The notes beneath the pieces were generated by a model, which saw nothing but the letters and a program-made list of their open reading frames with translations, did not search any database and was not told where the DNA came from. DNA of 64,000 bases from an uncultured Chitinophaga sp. GTDB lineage: Bacteria; Bacteroidota; Bacteroidia; Chitinophagales; Chitinophagaceae. The position numbers were made by a program, and so were the translations under genes. This document shows, piece after piece, positions 18,362-26,840 of this stretch (positions are counted from its first letter, which is position 1; the number at the start of each line of letters is the position of its first letter). Location: NCBI RefSeq assembly GCF_946479755.1, contig NZ_CAMLHC010000005.1:254431-318430 (forward strand), written 5' to 3'.

Positions 18362-19417
18362 ATGCTTCTACACACCGATATTACCCCGGGAAGGACCGCT
18401 ACTGTCGACAATCGCAGCTGCCTGTTCTTCTCGGGCTTCTCTTATCTCGGTTTACACCAGCAGCCCGCTTTCAAAACCGCCTTCACAGAGGGTATCCACC
18501 GTTACGGCACGCTCTTCCCTTCTTCCCGGGCCGGCAATGTCCGGCTACCGCTCTTCGAAGAAATGGAGCATGCCCTGTGTACCCACCTGGAGCAACAGGC
18601 GGCCGTAGTGCTCTCCTCCGGCTACATGGCCGCACAGGCAGCCGTGCACTATGCCGCCACCCGCGGCCAGCTCTGTTACGCCCCCGGCGCCCATCCGGCG
18701 TTATGGCTGGGTAACCCGCAGCTGCCGGCAGGCAGCAGGGCACAATGGGAACAGGACACCGTGGCCAGCGTGAACAGTCAGCCGGACCATCATTATGTGA
18801 TCGTGACAGACGCATTGAATCCTATCACCGGCGAGGTGTACGCGTTTGACTGGCTCCGCCTCCTGCAGCGCAAAGTGCTGGTGCTGGTAGACGACTCCCA
18901 CGGCATCGGCGTGCTTGGCCCGCGCGGACAAGGCAGTATTCATCTGCTGCCGGGCACCGACCAGGTACGTTATCTTATTACGGCATCACTGGCCAAGGCT
19001 TACAGCGTAGAAGGCGGCATGGTGGCAGGTCATGCAGCAGATATCGCCGCATTGAAAAAGAACGGCTTCTTTACCGGCAGCACGCCCATGATGCCGGCGG
19101 GCGCGTACGCCTGGCTGCAGTCTGCCGACCTCGTCCGGCAGCAACGGAGGTTGCTGCAGCAGAATGTGGCTTACTTCCTGCACCTGTCGGCCCATTCGGC
19201 CATCCACAACCCTCATGCGCTGCCGGTGTTTATCCTGCCCCAGCCGGCAGAAAAACAACCTTTGGTAAACTATCTCGCTGAACGGGATGTTATTATTTCC
19301 AGTTTCCCTTACCCGTTCCCTCACAGCCAACCGGTAAACAGGGCCATCATATCAGCACTGCACACCCAGCAGGATATACTGACCCTTTACCAGTTTCTGA
19401 AAGAATATGGTTATTAA
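18362..19417 (+). CDS. PLP-dependent alpha-oxoamine synthase-like (BioF-like) enzyme
   Basis: 351 residues of a fold-type I PLP enzyme of the 8-amino-7-oxononanoate synthase family. The Schiff-base lysine is Lys212 in SLAKAYSVEGG; Asp177 and His180 in VDDSHGIGVLG are the cofactor-ring contacts, and His111 may stack on the ring. It is about 40 residues shorter than usual BioF, mainly at the N-terminus. No other biotin genes are nearby, so it may make another alpha-oxoamine, for example from glycine, serine or alanine plus an acyl-CoA. Co-directional with small unknown genes, six bases after the lipoprotein gene. Confidence 0.8.
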   Translation: MLLHTDITPGRTATVDNRSCLFFSGFSYLGLHQQPAFKTAFTEGIHRYGTLFPSSRAGNVRLPLFEEMEHALCTHLEQQAAVVLSSGYMAAQAAVHYAATRGQLCYAPGAHPALWLGNPQLPAGSRAQWEQDTVASVNSQPDHHYVIVTDALNPITGEVYAFDWLRLLQRKVLVLVDDSHGIGVLGPRGQGSIHLLPGTDQVRYLITASLAKAYSVEGGMVAGHAADIAALKKNGFFTGSTPMMPAGAYAWLQSADLVRQQRRLLQQNVAYFLHLSAHSAIHNPHALPVFILPQPAEKQPLVNYLAERDVIISSFPYPFPHSQPVNRAIISALHTQQDILTLYQFLKEYGY

Positions 19418-19436
19418 CAAATAAAACTACCAGCTG

Positions 19437-20318
19437 ATGTTACGCCTTATGAAAACCTTCACCCTCCTGTTACCCGTGCTGCTCCTGCAGCTCTCCGGCC
19501 ATGCGCAGGGCAAATCCCTGTTATGGAAAGTAACCGGTAAAGATCTCAACGCCCCCTCTTATCTTTTCGGCACCATGCACCTCGTCTGTAAAAACGAGCT
19601 TTCTTTTTCCCCTGCAGTGACCGACGCGCTGCAGGGTGCTAAAACCATGTGCATGGAAATAGACCTCATGAACGAAAACAAGGAGAAGATGCAGTCACTG
19701 ATATACAACCAGGATGACGGCTACTCCCTGCGGCAATTGTTCGACTCCGGCCAGTACCGGATGGTAGACCGCTTCTTCCAGGATACCATGCACTTCGGCC
19801 TGGCTACCCTTGATAAAGCCAAGCCTTTTATGCTCACCACCCTGCTGATGATGAAACAGGTGCCCTGCCCCAGCAAAGACATCGCTGCACCTGACAGGGA
19901 ACTGGCCACGATGGCCACCAACAGGAAGATCCCCATTGCCACACTGGAAACCGTGGAGTCCCAGATGGCCCTCTTTGACAGCATCCCCGATAAAGCAGAA
20001 GCGGAGATGATCGTACGGATGGTAAAGGATATACAGCGCAACGACAAAGAAACCCGTTTGATGATGGACACCTGGAAACAACAGGACCTCGATAAACTGT
20101 ACAAGATGGTGATACAGGCCCCCGACCTGAAAAACTACCAGGACCTGATGCTCTTTCGCCGTAATGCCGCATGGGTACCGCAACTCAAACAGCTGATGGC
20201 CCGGGGCCCCGTGTTTGTTGCCGTAGGCGCCGCACATCTGGCGGGTGACAAGGGATTGATCGCCCTGTTAAGGAAAGAAGGTTATAAAGTGGAGGCAGTC
20301 AGCTCAAAAAATCCCTAA
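19437..20318 (+). CDS. TraB/GumN family exported protein
   Basis: 293 residues; an in-frame ATG at 19449 would give a neater signal peptide ending SGHAQ. The two family motifs are present: YLFGTMHLV (near residue 41) and VFVAVGAAHLAGDKGLI (near residue 263), each with the conserved Gly-His arrangement. TraB/GumN proteins have an erythromycin-esterase/Tiki-like metal-dependent fold; bacterial members are poorly characterised and possibly proteolytic. Likely periplasmic or lipid-anchored. It follows the BioF-like gene by 19 bases. Confidence 0.88.
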   Translation: MLRLMKTFTLLLPVLLLQLSGHAQGKSLLWKVTGKDLNAPSYLFGTMHLVCKNELSFSPAVTDALQGAKTMCMEIDLMNENKEKMQSLIYNQDDGYSLRQLFDSGQYRMVDRFFQDTMHFGLATLDKAKPFMLTTLLMMKQVPCPSKDIAAPDRELATMATNRKIPIATLETVESQMALFDSIPDKAEAEMIVRMVKDIQRNDKETRLMMDTWKQQDLDKLYKMVIQAPDLKNYQDLMLFRRNAAWVPQLKQLMARGPVFVAVGAAHLAGDKGLIALLRKEGYKVEAVSSKNP

Positions 20319-20326
20319 ATAACCCC

Positions 20327-20334
20327 TATTTTTG
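20327..20334 (+). promoter_or_regulatory. -7 promoter element TATTTTTG for the tamB-like gene
   Basis: TATTTTTG fits TAnnTTTG and lies 19 bases before the predicted CTG start at 20354, just after the GumN stop. It supports an independent promoter and limits how far upstream the start can be. Confidence 0.5.
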
Positions 20335-20353
20335 CCGGATAAACTTTTGCTGC

Positions 20354-23300
20354 CTGAAAAAAGTTCGGAAAATACTAACTATCATTTTACTGTGTTTGTT
20401 AGGCCTGATCATCCTGGTGGGCGTATTAATCAATATCCCCGCAGTCCAGAACCTGTTGGTGAGAGAAGTGACATCGCGTTTGTCCGACCAGCTCCACACA
20501 CGGGTCGAAATAAACCGCGTCACGTTACGGCTGTTCAACAGTATGCAGCTGGAGGGAGCACTCATCGAGGATCAGCGCAAAGACACCCTCCTGTACGCGG
20601 GTAAGTTGCAGGTGCGCATTACTGACTGGTTCTTTTTTCAGGATAAACCCGTTATCAAATTCGTTGGACTGGAAGATGCGCAGGTCAACCTGCTGCGGCC
20701 CCGCAATGATTCTGTCTGGAATTACCATTTCCTGGAAGAAGCTTTTTCCGGCCCTCCCCGCTCCCAGCCACAAACCCCTTCCAAAGGCATCTCCCTCGAC
20801 TTAAAAAAAATAGACCTCCGCAATATCCGTATCAACCAGATTGACGCCTGGGTAGGTGAAGACATGCGCGGCTACGCCAAACGTATTTTTCTCGATGCCA
20901 AAAACCTCGACCTGCAAAGACATAACATCGATATACAAGAGCTGTTTCTCGACAACCCTTACTTTATTATCAGCAGCTACGCCTCTTCACCGCTGCGGCA
21001 TAAAAGGCCACAGCTCACTGGCAACCCGGTTCCTGACAGCACGGCTTCCGGCGAACTTCGCTGGAATTATGGCAACTGGAAACTGCTGCTGAAAGAACTG
21101 CATATCCGCAACGGCATGCTCGGCGTGGATATGCCTGATGACAGCACCAAAGTGGAACCGGGCTACTTTGCCCCCAACCAGATCCGCTTTGGGGAGATCA
21201 ACCTGTCGCTCACCAATACCAGCCTGGTGAAGGACAGTATCATCGGTGACCTGACCCTCAGCACCAAAGAGCGTTCAGGCTTTGAAGTGAAAAAGCTTAC
21301 CAGCCGCTTTAAAATGTCTCCCGTGGAAATGGAGTTCTCCCGGCTGGACCTGCAAACGAACCGAAGTCATATCGGTGATTACTTTACGATGCAATACTCC
21401 GATATCAGCGACATGAACGACTATGTGAACAATGTGTTCATGCAGGCGCGATTCAAGGACTGCAGGCTTTCATCTGACGATATTGCGTTTTTTGCGCCGC
21501 CCCTTTCCACCTGGAAAAAAGAAATTACGCTTACCGGTAAGGCCCGTGGCCCCGTGAGCAACCTGAAAGCATCCGAGATAGAGCTGGAAGCCGGCACCAC
21601 CACCCGCCTCAAAGGCAGCATCGAAATGCGCGGTCTGCCGGATATTTACGAGACCTTCATCGACTTCCATACAGAAGAACTGGTCACCACCGGCGCAGAT
21701 GTCATGCAGATCCTGCCGATCGTGAAAGAGGTGAAAGCCATCCGCATGGACAAGCTGACCTCCATCCGTTTCCAGGGAAGTTATACCGGCTTTATCAATG
21801 ACTTTGTGGCCTATGGCCAGTTTCAGACCAACCTGGGCAAACTCAGCTCTGACCTTAACTTCAAAACCAGCCGCGACGTGCCCGTCTACTCCGGGAGCCT
21901 CACCACCACAGGCTTCGATGTAGGCACACTGTTCGATAACAGCAACCTGTCTACCCTCACGCTCAACGCCAAAGTAGACGGCGCCGGTTTTAACTTCAAG
22001 ACGCTGAAAGCCAGTGTAGACGCCGACGTACAGGAAATCAGCCTGTTTGGCTATACGTACCGCAATATCAAAACCAACGGCACCATGAGCCGTAAGTTCT
22101 TCAACGGCTCGCTGGCATCCAAAGATCCTAACCTGGATATGGATTTTGCCGGCACCATTGATTTCAATGAGGCGCTGCCGGTATTCAATTTCCACTCGGA
22201 CCTGCGCAAGGCAGACCTGAAAGCGTTGCATATCGTGGAAGATTCTGTTACCCTGCAGGCCAAGCTGGACCTCAACTTTGCCGGTAACAATATCGACAAC
22301 TTCGACGGCACCGCCCGTATGCATGAAGTGTCTGTATACAAAGATGGTAAGCGGCTGGAGTTCGACTCCCTGCGTGTGGCCACCCATATGCAGGACAACC
22401 AGAAGGTACTGAGCCTGAATGGCAGCGAGGTAAGCGGCTATGTAAAGGGCTCTTACAAACTGATGGAGCTGCCGGACGCCTTCCAGCTGTTGTTATACAA
22501 ATATTACCCCAGCTACTTCCTCGCGCCAACGCGGGCAGACATCCAGGAGAACTTCACTTTCGCCTTTCAGTTCGGCGAAGTGGAGAAACTGCTGAAAGGC
22601 TTTACCAATAAGTTTACCGGCTTCGACAACTCGTCTGTCCAAGGCGGTCTTAATACCATGAATGGCGGTAACCTGTCGCTCAACATCAACATCCCGGAAG
22701 CAGGTTATCTCGGGTACCGGGTACAGGAGCTGCAGGTCAAGGGAGAAGGTAATTTCAACAAAGTCAATATCAGCACCAGCATCGGCAAAGTACTGTCCGG
22801 CAATAACACTATCCTGCAAAACCCGCTGATACTGGCCAGTTCCGGCAACGATACCTCTTATCTCAAGGTAGACCTGCAGGCGCAGGACACCTCTTCGCTG
22901 GACGGTTTCTATGCCCGCGTGGTGACGGTTCACCAGGGCGTGAAAGTGAATTTCCTCAACAGCGCCTTTACCGTCAACGAGCGGCAGTGGAATGTAACCC
23001 CCGGCAATGAAATATACTGGAGCAAGGATTTTCTTACCGTGCACAATCTGCGGGTGACCCGCAATGATCAGAGCATTACGGTGGAGACCAACGAATTTAA
23101 TCCGGATGAGTCGCGGTTTATCGTTACGCTGAAAAACCTGAACCTGCCGGATGTGATTCCATCACAGCTGATCACCACCCGCATTGAAGGTATTACCGAC
23201 GGTACCATTCACATCACCGATCCTACGCAGGACCTGGATGTAACCGCTGCGTTGCGTACCCGGGAGCTGCGGATAGACAACGATTCAATCGGCACGCTGA

Positions 23301-25159
23301 ATATCGACGGCACATACCTGCACCGTACCGGCACCGCCACTTTCCTGGTGAAATCCGACAACGAGGGCAAGAATTTCCAGGCGCAGGGTAAAATCGGTCT
23401 TTCCGCCACCAACAAGGCTATCGACGCTGCTGTGGATTTCAATACCATGTCCATCAACCTGCTGAGCAAATACCTGACAGGATATGTCTCCGATTTAACC
23501 GGCGCCGTGACAGGCAAGGTGAATGTTACCGGTACGACGGACCTCCCTTCCATGCGTGGCAGTCTCCAGCTGGACACTGTGGCCGTGACCGTAGATTACC
23601 TGGGCACCCGTTATAAAATACCACGGCTCAATGTTAATATTGACGATAACCTGATAGAGTTCGGCAATTTCGCCGTTATCGATAAATACGGTACCAAAGG
23701 CAACGCCAGCGGTTACATCAGCCATGATCACTTCAACAAGCTGAATTTCGACTTCGACGTTACCGGCCGCAACTTCCTGTTTCTCAACACAACGTCCGCC
23801 AGCAGCGATCTGTTTTACGGAGATGTGCTGGCAGACGGGAAGGTTTATTTCTCCGGCCCCCTCAACGATATGCAGATGCATATCCTGGCGCGACCACTGA
23901 AGGGCACTCATTTCTATCTGCCTATGTCTGACAGTAAGGACATTGGTAAATACGATTATATCATCTTCAAAAGCTATGGTACAGAGATCAAGGAGAACAA
24001 GCGGAAGAAAGACAATACCAAACTGACGGTGAAGCTGGACATCGCCGCCAACCCGGATGCCCAGATAGACGTGATCCTTGACGCCACCACCGGGGATATT
24101 ATCTCCGCTAACGGCAGTGGTAACCTGCAGATCATTGCCAATACAGAAGGAGACTTCAGTATGTTCGGCAACTATGAGATCAACAACGGGTCTTATAACT
24201 TCACGTTCCAGCGCCTGACCAGCTGGAAGTTTGACATAGAAAAGAACAGTACCATCACCTGGAATGGCGATCCCCAGGAAGCCAAGGTGAATATCACCGC
24301 CAAGTACTCGTTGCCCAAAGTGAGTCTGTATAACCTGCTGGGACAGGCTGCCACCGTGAGCTCCAACGACAAGCTGGCTACCCGTACCGAGCGGGTGGAC
24401 GTGCTGATCAACCTGCGCGGTGCGTTGATGAAACCGGATATCTCCTATACCATTGAGCTGCCGGATGTGGGCAGCCTTTCCTACGAAAGTGGTGTGGCCG
24501 CCAAGCTGAAGGAGATCAACAACGACCAGAACAAGGCGTTACTGCAGATGTACGGCCTGTTGCTGTTCAACCAGTTCCTGCCGGACGACGCCACCACCAA
24601 TGCGGCCGCCAACGTGGGCATTACCGGTAAGAACAGTGTGGGACAGGCTTTGTCCGCCCAGGCCTCCGCTATCCTCAACAATATTACCGGCGCACTGCTC
24701 AAAGGCAGCGGCATCGGCGTTAATGTCAACTACCGCGCGTACAACGTAGGCGGGCCTGGCGGCAGTGCCGATAATAGTTCGGTAGACCGTAACCAGGTGA
24801 GCGCCGGTATTACCAGTACCCTGTTCAACAATCGTTTCCGGTTGTATGCCGGTGGCGACTACGACTGGGGCAAGTCTTCCACCTCCGCCAACGCCAACCG
24901 TTTTGCCGGCGACTTCCGGATCGAGTACCTGCTGACGCCGGACGGCCGTTTCCGTATCAACGCCTTCAGTAAATCGGATTACGACGTATATAACCTCAAC
25001 AACCGTACGAAATCCGGTGTGGGCATTTCGTATATCCGTGAGTTCAACCGTCTCGGGGAGCTGTTCAACAACCAGCGCCGCGGCCGTACCCCGCTCATGG
25101 ATTCACTCCGCAAGGCGGCTGCGCTGAAGCCAAAAGAAGATTCTACAGAAAAGAAATAA
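20354..25159 (+). CDS. TamB-like translocation/assembly module protein, CTG start
   Basis: About 1601 residues. A single N-terminal membrane helix (LLCLLGLIILVGVLI) is followed by a very long beta-rich body and the C-terminal TamB/DUF490 domain (about residues 1150-1560). AsmA/TamB proteins bridge the two membranes as grooved beta-taco tubes and move lipids or assist outer-membrane protein assembly. No ATG or GTG lies before the helix: CTG at 20354 gives the basic leader KKVRK expected before an inner-membrane anchor, while TTG at 20396 would cut into the helix. The first ATG (about 20541) would lose the anchor. The start is thus inferred. Convergent with ribBA. Confidence 0.88.
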   Translation: MKKVRKILTIILLCLLGLIILVGVLINIPAVQNLLVREVTSRLSDQLHTRVEINRVTLRLFNSMQLEGALIEDQRKDTLLYAGKLQVRITDWFFFQDKPVIKFVGLEDAQVNLLRPRNDSVWNYHFLEEAFSGPPRSQPQTPSKGISLDLKKIDLRNIRINQIDAWVGEDMRGYAKRIFLDAKNLDLQRHNIDIQELFLDNPYFIISSYASSPLRHKRPQLTGNPVPDSTASGELRWNYGNWKLLLKELHIRNGMLGVDMPDDSTKVEPGYFAPNQIRFGEINLSLTNTSLVKDSIIGDLTLSTKERSGFEVKKLTSRFKMSPVEMEFSRLDLQTNRSHIGDYFTMQYSDISDMNDYVNNVFMQARFKDCRLSSDDIAFFAPPLSTWKKEITLTGKARGPVSNLKASEIELEAGTTTRLKGSIEMRGLPDIYETFIDFHTEELVTTGADVMQILPIVKEVKAIRMDKLTSIRFQGSYTGFINDFVAYGQFQTNLGKLSSDLNFKTSRDVPVYSGSLTTTGFDVGTLFDNSNLSTLTLNAKVDGAGFNFKTLKASVDADVQEISLFGYTYRNIKTNGTMSRKFFNGSLASKDPNLDMDFAGTIDFNEALPVFNFHSDLRKADLKALHIVEDSVTLQAKLDLNFAGNNIDNFDGTARMHEVSVYKDGKRLEFDSLRVATHMQDNQKVLSLNGSEVSGYVKGSYKLMELPDAFQLLLYKYYPSYFLAPTRADIQENFTFAFQFGEVEKLLKGFTNKFTGFDNSSVQGGLNTMNGGNLSLNINIPEAGYLGYRVQELQVKGEGNFNKVNISTSIGKVLSGNNTILQNPLILASSGNDTSYLKVDLQAQDTSSLDGFYARVVTVHQGVKVNFLNSAFTVNERQWNVTPGNEIYWSKDFLTVHNLRVTRNDQSITVETNEFNPDESRFIVTLKNLNLPDVIPSQLITTRIEGITDGTIHITDPTQDLDVTAALRTRELRIDNDSIGTLNIDGTYLHRTGTATFLVKSDNEGKNFQAQGKIGLSATNKAIDAAVDFNTMSINLLSKYLTGYVSDLTGAVTGKVNVTGTTDLPSMRGSLQLDTVAVTVDYLGTRYKIPRLNVNIDDNLIEFGNFAVIDKYGTKGNASGYISHDHFNKLNFDFDVTGRNFLFLNTTSASSDLFYGDVLADGKVYFSGPLNDMQMHILARPLKGTHFYLPMSDSKDIGKYDYIIFKSYGTEIKENKRKKDNTKLTVKLDIAANPDAQIDVILDATTGDIISANGSGNLQIIANTEGDFSMFGNYEINNGSYNFTFQRLTSWKFDIEKNSTITWNGDPQEAKVNITAKYSLPKVSLYNLLGQAATVSSNDKLATRTERVDVLINLRGALMKPDISYTIELPDVGSLSYESGVAAKLKEINNDQNKALLQMYGLLLFNQFLPDDATTNAAANVGITGKNSVGQALSAQASAILNNITGALLKGSGIGVNVNYRAYNVGGPGGSADNSSVDRNQVSAGITSTLFNNRFRLYAGGDYDWGKSSTSANANRFAGDFRIEYLLTPDGRFRINAFSKSDYDVYNLNNRTKSGVGISYIREFNRLGELFNNQRRGRTPLMDSLRKAAALKPKEDSTEKK

Positions 25160-25180
25160 TGCGGGATGAAATTCCCCGGC

Positions 25181-25212
25181 AAAAAAAATCCCGGAGCGGT
25201 CTGCTCCGGGAT
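25181..25212 (-). terminator. Rho-independent terminator of ribBA
   Basis: Perfect 10-bp stem (25188-25197 with 25203-25212) and 5-base loop; on the minus strand it is followed by eight T, just after the ribBA stop. Confidence 0.85.
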
Positions 25213-25237
25213 CAGTGTTATCTATATAATATTATCA

Positions 25238-26440
25238 TCAGCCTTTCAGGATTTCGTGGCCCAGTTTGTCCCTTTTGGTCCGCAGGTAATTTTCATTATG
25301 CGGGTTAGGATGTATTTCGATGGGCACGTTTTCAATCACCTCGAGGCCGTAGCCGCTGAGACCGGCGCGTTTACGCGGGTTGTTGGTGATGAGGCGGAGC
25401 TGGGTGATGTTCAGGTGCCGCAGGATCTGGGCGCCGACGCCGTAGTCGCGTTCATCCATTTTAAAGCCCAGCTCCAGGTTGGCTTCGACGGTGTCGAGAC
25501 CTTCTTCCTGCAGTTTGTAGGCTTTGAGTTTGTTCATGAGGCCGATGCCGCGGCCTTCCTGGTTCATATAGAGGATGAGGCCTTTACCTTCTTTTTCCAC
25601 CATCTGCATGGCAGCGTGCAGCTGTTCGCCACAGTCGCAGCGCAGGGAGTGGAGGATATCGCCGGTTACGCAGGACGAGTGTACGCGTACGAGTACCGGT
25701 TCATCTTTGGTCCAGTCGCCTTTTTTGAGCGCCATGTGGATTTCGCCGGAATTCAGTTGTTTGAAGGCGATCAGTTCGAAGTTACCGTATTTGGTAGGCA
25801 TTTGCACCCTTACTCCTTCTTCTATCAGCGTTTCGGTGCTGAGCATGTAGGAGATGAGGTCCTGGATGGAGATCAGTTTGAGGTCGAATTTGTCGGCTAT
25901 TTCCCGCAGTTGTGGCAGGCGGGCCATGGAGCCGTCTTCGTTCATGATTTCTACCAGTACGCCGGCGGGCTCAAAGCCTGCCAGTCGCGCCAGGTCTATC
26001 GTTGCTTCTGTGTGGCCGGCGCGGCGCAGGACGCCGCCGGTTTTGGCTTTTAGGGGGAAGATGTGTCCGGGTTTACCGAGCTCTTCCGGTCTGATAGTAG
26101 GATCGATCAGCGCTTGTACCGTTTTGGCTCTGTCATGTGCGGAGATGCCGGTAGTGCAGCCGTGGCCGCGCAGGTCTACCGATACGGTGAAAGGTGTCTG
26201 ATGCAGGGCGGTATTATCTCTCACCATCAGTTCCAGTCCCAGTTCTTCGCAGCGTTCTTCTGCCAGGGGTGCGCAGATCAGGCCACGGCCGTGTGTGCTC
26301 ATAAAGTTGATGATCTCCGGCGTAACGTTACGCGCTGCGGTGATAAAGTCACCTTCATTCTCGCGGTCCTCATCATCTACTACGATTACCAGTTTGCCGT
26401 TCTTGATATCTTCTATTGCTGCTGCTATTGTATCTAACAT
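25238..26440 (-). CDS. ribBA: RibBA: 3,4-dihydroxy-2-butanone-4-phosphate synthase / GTP cyclohydrolase II
   Basis: 400 residues. The N-terminal RibB domain (about 1-200) has [17 protein letters not shown] and [17 protein letters not shown], and the C-terminal RibA domain (about 205-400) has the zinc site [20 protein letters not shown] and NQEGRGIGL. The protein makes both starting intermediates of riboflavin synthesis from ribulose 5-phosphate and GTP. No other rib gene is near. The upstream region has a promoter element but nothing resembling the FMN riboswitch. Transcribed away from the TonB receptor and towards the tamB-like gene. Confidence 0.96.
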   Translation of the reverse strand: MLDTIAAAIEDIKNGKLVIVVDDEDRENEGDFITAARNVTPEIINFMSTHGRGLICAPLAEERCEELGLELMVRDNTALHQTPFTVSVDLRGHGCTTGISAHDRAKTVQALIDPTIRPEELGKPGHIFPLKAKTGGVLRRAGHTEATIDLARLAGFEPAGVLVEIMNEDGSMARLPQLREIADKFDLKLISIQDLISYMLSTETLIEEGVRVQMPTKYGNFELIAFKQLNSGEIHMALKKGDWTKDEPVLVRVHSSCVTGDILHSLRCDCGEQLHAAMQMVEKEGKGLILYMNQEGRGIGLMNKLKAYKLQEEGLDTVEANLELGFKMDERDYGVGAQILRHLNITQLRLITNNPRKRAGLSGYGLEVIENVPIEIHPNPHNENYLRTKRDKLGHEILKG

Positions 26441-26473
26441 ATATTATCCCTCCGGGTCAATGTTGAATGACCG

Positions 26474-26481
26474 CAAAGTTA
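26474..26481 (-). promoter_or_regulatory. -7 promoter element TAACTTTG for ribBA
   Basis: On the minus strand TAACTTTG fits TAnnTTTG, 33 bases before the ATG. A TTG about 22 bases further upstream could serve as the -33 element. Confidence 0.55.
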
Positions 26482-26840
26482 CGACTTAAACGCGGGAAAT
26501 GGGCAAGGAAACATTCTGTCCGGAAACGGAGGAAACGACTGGGGATTTGATAATTATACAGTCAGATTTTAACAAATAAGAAATTGGCCGAATAAGTTTG
26601 GCACGTAACAACTTAATATCCAATAAAGTTCAGTCTGGATAACGCTTTTATGCATTAGCAAATTGGCCGATTTGAGGATTCATAATTTTTTTTGAAATTC
26701 CTGAACAAACATCCTGCAAATACGGATTAACCTGTTAAGATATCAAAAAATTTTATCGAGGTTTACATGATCTTTCACGACTTAACAATTTGTTAATTCC
26801 GCGTTAAAATTTTCCCAAACTTTTTCGGCACCTTTGCGCC
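26482..26840. other. Long AT-rich intergenic region with a repeated 11-mer
   Basis: This divergent region between ribBA and the TonB receptor holds no ORF I can support. AAATTGGCCGA occurs at 26581-26591 and again at 26660-26670, 79 bases apart (same phase of about 7.5 turns), which could be a paired operator for the receptor gene. CACCTTTG at 26829-26836 differs from TAnnTTTG at one position and ends four bases before the receptor ATG. Confidence 0.5.

Noticed and set aside
26441..26560. FMN riboswitch before ribBA
   Set aside because: No GGGGCAGGGTGAA-like or other conserved RFN bases on the minus strand.
26599..26614. Sigma-54 promoter (TGGCACG) before the TonB receptor
   Set aside because: The -24 half matches, but the -12 position reads AACT, lacking the required GC.
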